A stretch of 64,000 nt of DNA from Ramazzottius varieornatus (taxonomy: Eukaryota > Tardigrada > Eutardigrada > Parachela > Ramazzottiidae): assembly GCA_001949185.1 (NCBI GenBank), contig BDGG01000003.1:4957092-5021091 (forward strand). The letters are read 5' to 3'. The first letter of the stretch is position 1. Each line of letters begins with the position of its first letter. Of the stretch, positions 1-11,355 are shown piece by piece. Under the pieces are notes generated by a model, which worked only from the letters and a program-made list of their open reading frames with translations, made no database searches and was not told where the DNA came from. The translations under genes and the position numbers were made by a program.

Positions 1-155
1 TGTACCGTAAATGATTAAGGGCGTAATTACCATTGATCCGGCAACTTTTATCTTGTTCCCGGAAGTCTTCAACGTCATACCGGATGTCAATGAAAAGAGC
101 CGTGGCTTGCACGCATTATGCGATCCTTAAATCGATAAGGACTGCTGCGGCTTAC

Positions 156-1454
156 CCGACAAGACGCTGGTTTCATAATATGCGACAGCGCCGATTTGCG
201 CTGCCACAGCACGACCTTTTTCCGGAAGGATAACGTCGCTTTCTTTGACGCGCCTAAGAAGAAACAAAAACAAGAGGTAATATCACGATAATTTAAGTGC
301 AATGAAATAATTCTTCCCCGTATTGTAGCCCGTCAAACAAACCAACAACTCGTTTTCTTAAGTGGCGCACGTTATTAGGTGAACTGGCCGTTTAAGCGCG
401 TCACTTGGCAAATCGGTCTCGTCGAGTCTGGGTTCGAAATGGCGCACGTTTTCAGTGAAGTAAAGTTGGCTGAAAGTATGCGTCACTTAGTAAAAAGAAT
501 CTTGTCGGATTTGTTTTCCCAAGTGGCGCGCGACATCAGTGATATTGACTAGAAGCGTGCGTCATTTGGGAAGACAATCTGGTGGAGTATGTTTGCCAAG
601 CTCTCGTCTGCTTTTTTCACTCTGTAATCAGGTGAGAGATACAACGTACTTTCGTTCATCCGGCATAACTTTGATATAAGCCGGGTCTTTGTACAGGTGA
701 CGCATGTCATTGCGGAGACCTATGAGGATAATGGGGGTTTTCGGGCAAAAGCGGCGAATTTCCGGCCACCATCGCTCCACAACGTGGCGCAAGGATGCGG
801 GGCTAATGACTGAGAAGCACAACGCCACCACATCCGACCTAGACAGATTACAAAGCGGTTATACAATGAGAGACAGGTCTCTCTCCGATATCAATCTCCA
901 ATCAAGCCCACTGCGGGGTTCCCCCATAACCAAAGTATACAGTAATTACCCAATACAAATTCGACGCCCGACTGAAAGCCGCCAGTAAACGTTAACCTAC
1001 CTTCCGTAAGCAAATTTCCTGTCTTTATCGTGACACCCAAACGTATCCCACAAGCGTAAGGTCACGTTAACTCCATCCACAATCTCCCATGAGTTTTCCA
1101 ATACCTACAACAAAACGTTGTCAACCTTCGGGAAGAAAAGAGAGAAAACTGCTGTCGTCATATTGTTAGCCTCGAGAGTCCACTATTTATCGATAAAATG
1201 GGTAACGGTGTATGGATGGTTTATTACTCCACGCCATCGCTCTCTTTCAACCGCTGACGCAAGCGAAGACTATCTATGCCATAATTTGCGGGCTGTATCA
1301 GAGAGATTACCTCTTGATGTTGATGGTATTGATCAATCGCCCAGACCGTCGGGACATGTGTTCCACACAACTCCTTCAAACAGAACTTCGCGTTCCGGGC
1401 TCTGGCGCAAATAAGCCGCGTCTTGCCGACACCGCTATCTCCCACCACGACACA
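156..1454 (-). CDS. RHOBTB: RhoBTB-type atypical Rho GTPase, partial (GTPase domain)
   Basis: Four exons on the minus strand read in one phase: 1454-1311, 1104-1001, 838-650 and 253-156. The first begins CVVVGD and carries the P-loop GDSGVGKTR followed by LICARA and [12 protein letters not shown], typical of RhoBTB rather than classical Rho. The second has LRLWDTFG and KDRKFAYGR, the third [15 protein letters not shown] and [12 protein letters not shown], and the fourth [10 protein letters not shown] and YYETSV. RhoBTB proteins combine this GTPase-like domain with BTB domains and act as adaptors for CUL3 ubiquitin ligase; the BTB part would lie beyond position 1, outside the window. The start codon lies upstream of 1454 and I could not place it. 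All junctions are GT-AG and phases agree. The 254-649 intron holds three hairpin repeats. Confidence 0.88.
361..570. repeat. Hairpin repeat family 1, three cores
   Basis: Cores at about 361-409, 439-490 and 520-570 in a RhoBTB intron. Each has arms near AAGTGGCGCACG and CGTGCGCCACTT around a spacer of about 25 nt. Confidence 0.85.
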
Positions 1455-2859
1455 CTTGAAGAAAAACAAGACATAAATGAAGCAGAAAACTCAGTGGAGT
1501 AATCAAAAGAATGTGGGAACTCGTCAAACAGACTCGACCAGATCGGTTCCCTAGCGGCGCACGTTATTAGTGTACAGGCAGTAAGAGTGCGCTACTCAGG
1601 AAAATGATCTCGTCAAGCTCGATTGTTTTCCCAAATAGCGCACATTATCGGTGTTATTGGCTGAAAGCGTGCGCCACTTGGGAAATTACAGTCTCACAAA
1701 CATACCTTGACTCTTTCCTGCCGTGGGCGATCATGGTCTATGTGTAGCGTTCCCATCTTTGCTCATCCTCCGCTGGAAAGGGAACTAGCCAACGGTCTGG
1801 GGATGGAATGACACTGAAGATTGAGAAGGTAACTTGGCGCGACTCGTGAAGAGAGTTGGCACTCGAGATGCTGACATGGCTATCAGCCGCAGTATCACCT
1901 TCAAGCAGCTGCGCACTCGTAAAGCAATAGCCAAGTGGATTACGTGAGGATAAACACTTCAAATTGGAAGTCCCACGCGTACACTAAGGTGTGATAGGTC
2001 TTTTCGGGTCTTTCAAGTTAAGAGCACGTACCTTATGAGCGCGTCGGACGTCCGACGCATGGGTAATGCAAACGTAAGACGGAGTCTTTGGATGCGCGTC
2101 CCTTTGGTCCGTGGGATACTTGGCGAACTGGCGGAGAACTGCTACGAGAATCGCCAAAATACTGATATGGCTGTCGAGAACAAAGACCGCGAGAGAGCAC
2201 GAGAGAAAAAACAAGCTGGTACTCCCAGCTTTTCCGTGAGCGGAAGCTGTGAATTCGAAGACATCAGACCAGCGTTGAACGGGTGATCTATACGCGTCGC
2301 AGCCTTACAATCGAGAATTCGAGATTCCAGCTGTCCCATACGGCCGGCCAAGGTGCCAGTTGCAACACGCAATTTGTCACCGTTGCGCGGATTCCACCGT
2401 TTCTCAACAGAAGAGGTAGTATTCAAACATCAAAAAATCAGTTTTCAGAGATTAAGATGGTACTGATTGACTGATTGCCCGTACTGAGTTGGGCTGTACT
2501 CGATGTTTGATGAACCGCTCTGAGATTCGGTGATTCGCCGCGTAAATCACCCATCAATCGAAGAGGTGAAATCAGCTGATCGTAGTGATCGATACTGTAA
2601 TCGATTAGAGACCTGGGCAGCAGATAATCGATAAAACCGTCGCTTAGGGCAATATTTCGCAACTCCACCAATCAATCGAATAGAAGTGGAATCCGTGTTT
2701 ACTGGACCTTGGAAGTCCACTCTGAAACTGTGAGATAGCCCTCGGCTGTGGTGGGCCATGCGTGGCACAGATAATATTACGATTACAGTGATAAATTTGC
2801 GCAAATTCTTCTCCTCATCCCATTTGTCTGTGCTCTGAAGGTTTCTCTTCACTCGTACT
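1455..2859. other. Region upstream of RhoBTB and sulfite oxidase, no firm gene
   Basis: Between the first visible RhoBTB exon (-) and the sulfite oxidase start (+). Two minus-strand open stretches (1962-1738 and 2426-1984) could be exons; the second ends at a good donor (CATAAG/GTACGT near 2035). I recognise neither. Hairpin cores lie at 1553-1683. The rest shows no coding pattern I can support. Confidence 0.4.
1553..1683. repeat. Hairpin repeat family 1, two cores
   Basis: Cores at about 1553-1603 (degenerate right arm) and 1634-1683, upstream of the RhoBTB exons. Confidence 0.8.
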
Positions 2860-4455
2860 ATGTCTTCCGCCAAGAAACTTCTCGGAGATTACAGCAACGA
2901 GCCATCGAGGAGACCGGAGCTCGTCGTAAACTCCAAAGAGCCGTTCAACGCCGAGACTCCTCCGCCGCTCCTCGTGAAGGACTTCAAAACACCTGTGGAT
3001 CTCTTCTACGTCCGAAGCCATGGACCCACTCCCGACCTCGACGTCTCGTCTCACAAGCTTGAAATCGGTGGGGAAATCAAACCCGCGATCGAACTGTCGC
3101 TTTCCGAAGTGCAGACAATCGGGCAACACGTCACCATCGATGCCACACTGACTTGCGCAGGAGTAAGTCGAATTTTCTTCTTACTTTGAATGTGTCTCAG
3201 TCTCTCGAAGTTTGCTTTCTTAGAATCGTCGGAACGAGCTGAACGCCATCAAAAAAGTCAAAGGAGTTGGTTGGGAGATTTCGGCGATTGGGAATGCAAC
3301 ATGGACAGGAGTGCGTCTACGCGATGTGCTGTTGCATGCCAAAGCAAACATCGACAGTCCCCACCTGCATGTCGAATTTATCGGAGAGGAAGACTGCGAA
3401 GAGAAAACAAAATACGGATCCTCCATTCCCATGACAAAAGCTGCGGACCCCAAAGGTGACGTTTTGCTCGCGTGGATGATGAACGGAAAACCCTTGACAA
3501 GAGACCATGGCTATCCTTTGCGAATCGTCGTTCCGGGGTAAAAAATTGTTCAAAATTTAGAAGTGGCGCTGGACGTCACGACAGTACTATACGCGATACT
3601 GCTGAACTGTATGGGGTAGTGACATCATGCGCGAGTTTATACGGGAGTTGCAGTTTGTCTACTTTTTTGTTTGTTTCCATTCTGATGGTTATTCAACCCA
3701 GGTTTCTGATGGTTTCCAGGTACATTGGAGCTCGAAGCGTAAAATGGTTGCGTAAGGTCAACGTCATTCCGCAAGAATCGCAGTTCGTCTACCAGCAAAG
3801 AGACTACAAGCTGTTTCTTCCCCATGTCAACTGGGACACTGTGGACGCACTCTGGGACAGCGCCTTCTCGCTCTCCGAGCTCTCCGTCCAGTCGGCCATC
3901 TGTGAACCCGAAAAGGACCAGGTCATCGCCAAGAACTCTCCGTACACCATCCGAGGCTATGCGGTGTCGAATGGACGCCGTATCACTCGCGTTGACGTCT
4001 CGGTACGTAAACATAGATTGAAAGGAATTCGACCAGATCGTTTTCCCAATTGGGGCACAACTTCGGCCTTTATTATGGGAAAGTGCGCCACCTTAAAAAA
4101 CCAAACAAAATTGTTTTCGCTAGTAACGCACACTCACAGTGATATTGGCTGGCAAATTAAAAAAATAAAATTCTGGCGGCGTTTATGGGATGCTCTTTAG
4201 TTGAACAATGGCGCGGACTGGGAGACTGCGGACCTCGTCCAGCAGGATAAGCGTGAAGAGAAAGGCTTCGATAACCGGTACTGGAGTTGGACACTGTGGC
4301 AGTTCAAAGTCGGGAAGTTTCCCTCGCCCTGCACGATCTGCTGCAGAGCATGGGATAGCTCGGCCAACACGCAGCCCGAACAAGCCAGGAACATCTGGAA
4401 TCTCCGCGGGGTGATGAACAACGCTTGGCATCGTGTGGAGGTCCGCGACCACTGA
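2860..4455 (+). CDS. SUOX: Sulfite oxidase, plant-type (molybdenum domain and dimerisation domain, no cytochrome b5)
   Basis: Exons 2860-3162, 3224-3537, 3720-4002 and 4201-4455 join in phase to 384 residues. The enzyme oxidises sulfite to sulfate with a molybdopterin cofactor. The N-terminal motif VNSKEPFNAE and the segment TPVDLFYVRSHGPTP open the Mo-cofactor domain; Cys99 in TLTCAGNRR is the expected Mo ligand. RDHGYPLRIVVPG and GARSVKW follow, then a dimerisation domain ending IWNLRGVMNNAWHRV. Vertebrate SUOX has an N-terminal targeting peptide and a cytochrome b5 domain; neither is here, and the protein starts as plant sulfite oxidases do. No clear C-terminal peroxisomal tripeptide (it ends RDH). 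All introns are GT-AG; the third holds a degenerate hairpin repeat. Confidence 0.93.
4050..4095. repeat. Hairpin repeat family 1, one degenerate core
   Basis: Left arm degenerate, right arm GTGCGCCAC intact; inside sulfite oxidase intron 3, with the usual GACCAGATCGTTTTCCC flank just upstream. Confidence 0.65.
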
Positions 4456-5140
4456 GGTGAGCCACCAAACGATGATAGCCTTCAAATCGTCTTCAGCCAT
4501 GAGCGGAACTTCTTCGCATGATATTTTATTTCTCTTCCCGGTTCAGGGACCTTTATTTAACCCTTCAGACCATGTTTTGCTCACTAACTTCCGCTTTCGG
4601 CAGCTCTTCACACAGGGTCATGCATCCGCCATGTAGTGTAACTTAGTACAATACGAACCTATTATCCTGCTCCAAGGCCCAGGCCGCATCTGATTTAAAA
4701 TGTAAAAGAAATACTAATAGCTGGGAAGCTGGCAAACGAGATGTGGGTATCTCCATACGAGAATGTGTCCAAAGCATGTCTGACCAAATTGTTCAGGAGC
4801 GCAGTTTAAAGTTTTCGGACCCCAAGGGCAAACTTAAACGGAACTTGTACGAACATCAAACAGAGTCTAAGGAACACGAATCTGAAGTCCGAATTGACTT
4901 TCGACCACTGGTCAATAAGTTACGAATATTTTACTGGAGGGTGACTAGTACCAGTAACAACGCAAGCTTAAATTGACAAACAGAAAATATTCGACCGCGA
5001 AGAAATGCGCAGATGCTGGAAAGCTTATCGAGAAAAGGTGGAGAAGATCCCGAGAATAAAAAATGCGAAAGAAAGGAACTGATGGTGATGGTTGAGAAGG
5101 AAGTAACAAAGCGTCCGGCTTTTATGTATAGAAAAAGAGA
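4456..5140. other. Intergenic, nothing recognised
   Basis: 3' flank of sulfite oxidase and 3' flank of the converging membrane-protein gene. A 77-codon open frame at 4743-4976 has no family resemblance or splice context. No hairpin repeats. Confidence 0.5.
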
Positions 5141-5814
5141 TTAGACAGCGTCATCGTCGAACTTTCGGCTTGCTTTGATGGTGGCCAAGAGATCTTGGTA
5201 GGCCTTGCGCTCTCGTGCAACTTTTCGGTGCAGACGGCGGGTGGCGAAGAGGAAGAAGGAGGTGGCGATGATGAGGCCAACCATCATTCCGCCCAGCGCG
5301 ATGTACAGTATTCGGATATCGTCGTCCAGGTCTTCGATGGCCTTGTTCAGGGGAACCTTTTCCATGTGGCATTTGTTCTGAAGATCCTCGTAGAGCTCCA
5401 TCGTGACATCAACGAAACGCTAGGACAGGAGGTCTTCGCCCATGTTATGGTCGCGGTAGTATTGCTGGAAGAGCTGCAAAAAGTGTGGGCTTTTAGACAA
5501 AAATAATTAAGATGGGCGTATATCGTGGGAAACATGGTCAGCATAAATCGGTAAAATGGTAGTATTTCGTCAGTGCACTAATCTGAACAATTTAAAGACG
5601 TAGTTGAAAGGAGGAAAATATTTAGGAACACTAAATCGAGATAATTTATTAGAGGTAAACTTACTTGAAAGACTTGCTTGCCGAATGGAGCTATTTCCGT
5701 GAGGATGGCTGGTGCCAGTCCTTCGGCCGCAATCAACAATTTGTCCATCATGAGCGCATTCGTGGAGAATGACCCAAAGGCGAGCAAAAGGATGAACAGC
5801 GGGATGAAAACCAT
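5141..5814 (-). CDS. Small secretory-pathway membrane protein, unidentified
   Basis: Exon 1 is 5814-5665 and exon 2 is 5419-5141, giving 142 residues. Residues 1-20 form a hydrophobic signal peptide, then a short amphipathic segment, one transmembrane helix (IALGGMMVGLIIATSFFLFA) and a basic cytosolic tail (RRLHRKVARERK) ending FDDDAV. This predicts a type I single-pass protein. Exon 2 has two competing acceptors in the same phase. The upstream one (ending near 5475) leads into an in-frame TAG, while the one at 5420-5421, which I chose, stays open. I do not recognise the family. The gene at 40366-41240 has a similar architecture but no evident sequence similarity. Confidence 0.7.
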
Positions 5815-6398
5815 TTTGAAGGTCTTTGTTGCGGAAAAGGAGGATAAAATGGGATGATGTGGACTGGAGGAGAATGCGAGCAGTAAGCAAGGCAAAAGCA
5901 AAAGTGATCTGGGCTCGAAATAAAGCTCAAGGTGAAGGAGGCTATGCACAAGTGACCAGTGGTGGGCTGAGCCTGTATAGGTGCACTTTATCTTGTCTTA
6001 CTGCCAGATAACAGGGAAACGCAATACGAAATGTCCACGCAGCATTGGACACAGAACCAAGCGAACAAGTGGCATTGTCTTCCAGTGGACATGCGTATCA
6101 AAGAATGTTACGTGATAACGCTGATCATGATTTATCTAGGCCTCACCGGAGTGTCGGCTAGCGCTGCATTAACAGTCCTGAGGACAAATACAGCTGTAGG
6201 GATGGTCGTAAGCACTATTGTTTTATAGGCAGGTTGTCAATGTTTATGTAGCAGAGGAATTTATGATAAGAATTCGCGGACAGTGTCCAGCTTTCCGAAG
6301 ACTTAAACATTCCAATAAAGCGAATCGATTTCAGATTTCGATTTGTCTTGATAGCGGTTGGTGCGAACCATGAACTGTAACCTTTGTTCCGCGCAATA
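5815..6398. other. Intergenic, nothing recognised
   Basis: 5' flank of the minus-strand membrane-protein gene and upstream flank of the BED-finger ORF. Short open frames only. Confidence 0.45.
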
Positions 6399-6800
6399 AT
6401 GGCCAATGTCAAAGGTCCAGCATGGAACTATTTGGAATCGTTAAATGTTTCAAGGGGGAACGAGGAAGTGAAGTGCAGGTTTTGTGGGAAACTGTACAAA
6501 TCGGCCAAGGAAGGCCGTCTGGTGGACCATTTGTTGAAACAATGCCCCGCAGTCAGTAATGAGGCAAAGACCGCGGCAGGCCATCCAGACACTACAGCTA
6601 CATTACCACAGCTTGTTGCGCAGGTTGAAGGGGATCAAGACGGAGACGATTCTTCCGACGACGAAAGCGAGGTTAACCTTCGGCGACGATATCGAAGGTT
6701 AGCCGACGTAGACATTGTGCTAGGAATTATGATTTGCACTAATTTAATGCAACCGCGCCGGCGAAAGCAGCCCCGAGTACTGCATCGTTCTCATCTGAGG
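6399..6800 (+). CDS. BED-type zinc-finger ORF, transposon-related
   Basis: From ATG 6399 the frame encodes a finger with the spacing C-x2-C-x(n)-H-x4-C: CRFCGKLY, then VDHLLKQC. This is the BED pattern of many hAT-type transposases and host genes derived from them. An acidic Asp/Ser stretch (DGDDSSDDESE) follows. The 3' end is unclear: the frame runs to a stop near 6803, but a good donor (GAG/GTAAAT at about 6800) ends an alternative Ala/Ser-rich reading. It may be the DNA-binding 5' part of the transposase-derived gene that follows, or a separate fragment. No transposase core is seen in this exon. Confidence 0.5.
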
Positions 6801-7021
6801 TAAATACCGCACTTCCAAACACGATCACGTTTCCCTTTGCCACGTATAATAACCGAAATGAAATTTGTGCTCGCGTTTGACCAAACATTTGCTTTGTGGT
6901 AATGCTCGCTGTTGACTGACTACTCATTTGGAACAAATGTTCATCGTGTAGTAAGATAACCATCAGATGGGCGTGAAACCGAGTTTGACAGATTATCCTA
7001 TAAAATATTTTTATGTCATCA

Positions 7022-9228
7022 GGAAAAATCACACGGGAAGCCGTGGATTGAAGCAATCGAGCAGAGTCGCTACACGGACTTCGTCTGTAAACACCACGCG
7101 TGTACGAAACAGTTCCATGCAATCCTGACGCAGGAACAACTCATGGGTAGACGGAAGTCTATTCGCTCACTTGGTTATCACGCCCGATCGGTGTTCCTTG
7201 TCTCCTAAGTCATGACAGCTTTCTCACTGGACAGACAGCGGAACGCCACATTCCTTTTTTCCTCCGATCGACAAATTTGCCGTGAAGCTTTCGTCTACGC
7301 AAACGACATCACGAAATCTCGTCTTTACAGAGCTCGGAAACTTGTGAGCAACGGGTCCTTCGGAAATCGTCAGCATGGTCTAGCAGGAGCCAAGGGAACT
7401 TCCGCGTTGAAGAAACCTCAGATCGAAGGAGTACTGAGGTTCTTGGTGGAATACGGTTCACTTCATGGACTGCCTGTGCCTGCCTGTGCCAATTGTTCAC
7501 TGACTAAATTCGGGCAGTAATACAAGAAGCTGCCGCAGTGACGTCACTAAATATCATCGGTCCTTACTGTGAACATTGAGTTCTGTCGGCTAATCAGTTG
7601 GTCCGCAGTGCCCTGTGTACGCGTGACGCGTCGATAGCCCCAGTGACGTCACTGCGGCAATCCATCCCTACTACATTGACGTCTCGTGTCAAAATGCTTT
7701 TTATTGAAGAGCTGATGGGCCTGCTCTTCGACATGTTTAACTGTCTTCGTTTCAGGAAAGAATGGTCGGTCCCGGGCAAGCCGTGAAGCAGCAGAATTTT
7801 TATGATATTTGGGACAAGTATGCGCGTCACATAAAGATCCGCAGGGCTCACACGGACATGTGCAACGTTTGCGATAAGTTGATCAGCAGAATTTATCACG
7901 GACCTCGAGACGACACAGGGAAGCAGGCCGCAAAGGCCCAGTGGGAAGCTCATCTCGAGCACGCAGCTCAGCAGAGAGCCCAGTACAGGGAGAAAGTGCT
8001 GATGAATAAACTGCAGTATAAAAACCTGGATCCTGAAACGAAGAAGTTTTCAACAATTGACGGCCGTAAGTAACAAACGGAAATACAGAAGCTCGAAAAC
8101 AACAACTGTACCCGTATCTACATAATTGATCTATGGTTATAGGTACTGCAGTCTGTGTCGTTTCTTTCGACTTTACCCAAAGCGTGGGTCTCCCTCACCC
8201 CACCGACCAGGCAGGCGCCATATACTTCAAGGTGAGTTCCTTTTCTGCAGACCTCCACCACGTTTGTAAGCATATCCGTTCACACAATTAATCACGTAGA
8301 ACCTCAATTCTTATCAATTATTATAGTCGCCACTGGGTGTTCACATTTTTGGCCTTGTCGACGAGTCAAACTCCCGGGTGTATTACTTCTTCATGAATGA
8401 GTCAAACTGCATCGGCCTAGACGGCAAGGACTCACATGGCCCAAACTCCGTGCTGTCCATGCTGGATTTCTTCCTCAAACAGTCCGACAACGGTGAGCGC
8501 AGTCTCTGCATCTATGCAGACAACTGTACCGGCCAAAACAAGAATCGGTTTACGATGGGCTACCTTGCCCACTTGATCAAGACAGGCCGCTACGATACCA
8601 TAGAGATCCATTTTCTTCCTCCCGGACACACGAAATTCTCACCGGACGCGTTTTTTGGCCTACTGAAACGTATCTTCCGCCGTTTCTCCATCGACCTTCC
8701 GCACGAGATGAAAACGGAGATTGCCACTAAGGTAGCTTCTTCCCACACCTTTGACAAGGACGACGAGCCAGAATGGATTTGGAAAGACATAAAGACCTTC
8801 GCCGAGGATCGGTATGAGTCCGTTCCTGGCATTAACGGTTCGTACCACTTCAAGCTTCATCGTGACGAGGAGCGCGGTGTCATTCTTCGACACTGTGCCA
8901 AGGAAGGAGGACCAACAACCGAAGTGCTGATGGAGGCGGCACAGAACAAGACGTCCATCGTGCGGACCCGCAAACTCTCGTCAAAGTTCTTGAGACCGGT
9001 GGGTTCTCCGCAACGAGAGTCAAAGAACTGCTGAAACAGGTACTGGAACATGTCACTTACAACAAACAAGACGAGTGGAAGAAGTTTATTACCACAAACG
9101 CCCCTGCGCCACCTGCAGTTTCTGTTCCAAAGCGGAGGACTGCTCCGGCTCCTCCAAACCCGCCTACGCCCAGTCCTTCGTTACAGCCTTCTGTTCCTGC
9201 ACCACCCAAGCGTCAAAGAAAAAAGTGA
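7022..9228 (+). CDS. Intron-containing transposase-derived gene (DDE-like, ADNCxGQNKN family)
   Basis: Recognisable exons: about 7022-7200 (SHGKPWIEAIEQ and HACTKQFHAIL), about 7207-7500 (ICREAFVYANDITKSRLYR), about 7757-8065 (HTDMCNVCDKLI), 8143-8231 (CVVSFDFTQSVGLPHP) and 8327 onward (YADNCTGQNKNR, LPPGHTKFSPDAFFGLL). The last three joins are phase-consistent GT-AG. These motifs belong to a family widespread in invertebrate and oomycete genomes and thought to be transposase-derived; the conserved Asp residues fit a DDE-like fold (inference). The large 3' exon has a frame problem. The frame from 8327 stops at 9034, but a different frame from about 8940 gives a convincing tail (ETGGFSATRVKELLKQVLEH, then a Pro-rich end) with a stop at 9226-9228. 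That suggests a one-base indel near 8900-8960. No terminal inverted repeats flank it. Confidence 0.65.
7531..7659. repeat. Inverted repeat with 18-bp perfect arms containing TGACGTCA
   Basis: Arm 1, TGCCGCAGTGACGTCACT at 7531-7548, is the exact reverse complement of 7642-7659. Each arm carries the palindrome AGTGACGTCACT. It sits in a probable intron of the transposase-derived gene. Confidence 0.85.
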
Positions 9229-11355
9229 CTCCGATTTTTCTGCATTCTCCCGCTTCAGTTACTTCTTGCAATTAAATCGTTTTACTGCACCGCATTTCTA
9301 CTTAAAAATGGGTAGTTTAACATTTGCGTAAGTTCCATTCTTCCATAGAATATCGCGCGTTTATCCCCAATAGAATCTTCCAACCTCGCTGAATAACCTG
9401 CCACCTTAAATATTCCCATTCACCTCCTTACGTTTTATCTTCGTTGAATTCAAGAACAATGCTACCGCGAGTTATGCGCAGCAGTTCCCTACCGAATTTA
9501 GTGCCATGCTTCCCATCCAATTTTGCACTAAATTTCATGTGGAAGCGGCATCGGCTTCCCACGGGCAAAAAACAGTGCATACGCCCTTCCTTTCGGGGTG
9601 AATTTCAGCGTAAATTTTCAGCCACCCGTTGTGTGTTCATTACCGCACCAAAGTGCACCAAAGTGCACCAAATTGAACCTTTGATACAGTTCGATATTTC
9701 GAACAACTTCATGTCATAAAAGATCGATTCCCAGCCAAAATACTTTGGACGCATTCTCGCATGGAGATACCCATGTACGAGATCGAGTTCTCAAGTGGCG
9801 CACGCTTCTAGCCAATAGTAGCGACAACGTGCGCCGCTTGGGACAGTCATGTACGTTTCGTTCAATTTGCTTCCAAAATATTCACATGTTCCGGAACCGT
9901 CGAAGCGAAACATTAGCCAGATGAGCTGGCGAACGACGGCTGGAAATTTCCTCGGGAACAGGAAATTCCAGCCTGTGATGAAGTCGCGGTTGTTTGCTGA
10001 GCTTTCATGAAGGACTTCATCGGCTGGGTTATACTGTAGGTTGACGAGTGAACCGACGACGCACATCCTGATCTTGAAGCAAAGACAAATTAGCCACGCT
10101 TCATCGAGCGCAAGCGCGCGCCGGCATTACTCTCTTCTGTCAATGGGAGACGATTATTTTTGGGCGACAAGGTGAAAATAGCCTTTTAGGAATGAGATCT
10201 TTTGGACTTTGGGAGACAAAAAAAGGTCACCGCCCTAGCCGGGAGACGCGACTTAGAGTGGCGGGCTCGCGATTGGTCGAGTGTGAAAGTGTCTGTTTGG
10301 CTAATTGGCATCACACAGTATATCTTTCCGTAATCGAGTTTATGAATACCTGTCTCGTGCGTGGACGATCGGCTGAAGTGCAATCCATGAAAGGTTTAAA
10401 GGCTACTATGTCCAACCAGACACATTACGAGCACATATACTTGTATCGAACTGACACTGAAATAAAAACCACCCATCGATTGGAGCATTGTTCAGGTTCT
10501 TGCTTTTACTGCACCGCTACTGGTTCCATCCCCGCGCTTTAGGTTGAATCTGCCTCGTGCGGCTTCCCCACTAGTCAGGGTCGCACATCATGGAAGGCCT
10601 ATCAAAGCTACTTTGGTCTTTGCTCATTTCACCGTCGCGCATTTTTGAAAAGATGGAAGCGTGTAGGTAAAGCTGTTGATAACCTTCTGTCGGTGCTTCG
10701 AACCCTGCGTCACTTGACTTGGGTTCTTCAACTGGAAGCCCTGTGCGTGCTGTTACAGGATGATCTCTTCTCTTGGAAGTTGTTTGGACAGCCCGTCTTG
10801 TTTTTACTTCTGGCAGTTATCCTTTGTCAGTTTGATGCTCGTTTACCCATCCGTTAGTATTGTAGCAATAATACTTCCTCCTGGGAAAGTGGAAGTGTCA
10901 TTAGCAGATGATGTTGAGCAGCACGCCCCTTACTTCACACTTTTCACTCATCAGCTAAATCGCTAAGTGCGTAATAGAATTCTGTCCCTGGTGATGCCCA
11001 TGGATAATGAGACCACACCTGCAATTACGTTAAGTTTGGCGGGTGCTTGTGCAGTTTGTTTTTTGTCATATGGCGGATCAGTAGGACATCACTCCGAGGC
11101 CATTTGTGAGATGGACCGCCGCCGGTATCCGCAAGTAATTTTAAATGTTGTATAATCTATGGCTAATGTGCAAATGGACCTATATGACGAGAATGCTACT
11201 CCCTCTTCTGCACCTTTGCCACTTGCCTTTTTTCATCGTTCGAAAACGTGTATGTGCTCGGCGAGGTCTTGGCTTCAAGTCTTCGCCACCGTTTAGCTTC
11301 AGCTGGCTCGAATACATGCTGCGTCTCTCCTTGCTGTACCGTCGGACTCTTGACG
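9229..11355. other. Intergenic, no firm gene
   Basis: About 2.1 kb. It holds a small tandem repeat (ACCAAAGTGC units at about 9651-9675) and one hairpin core (9793-9842). A minus-strand open frame of 91 codons (10066-9791) runs into that hairpin, so it is unlikely to be intact coding. Several short open frames at 10645-11150 match nothing I know. Confidence 0.4.
9793..9842. repeat. Hairpin repeat family 1, one core
   Basis: Arms AAGTGGCGCACGC and ACGTGCGCCGCTT, intergenic. Confidence 0.85.

Noticed and set aside
361-570. Hairpin cores as tRNA genes
   Set aside because: No cloverleaf, anticodon arm or A/B box pattern; each core is one stem with one loop.
3472-4200. 242-codon plus-strand ORF in the sulfite oxidase region
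   Set aside because: It reads through two introns and part of a hairpin repeat; only the spliced exons match sulfite oxidase.
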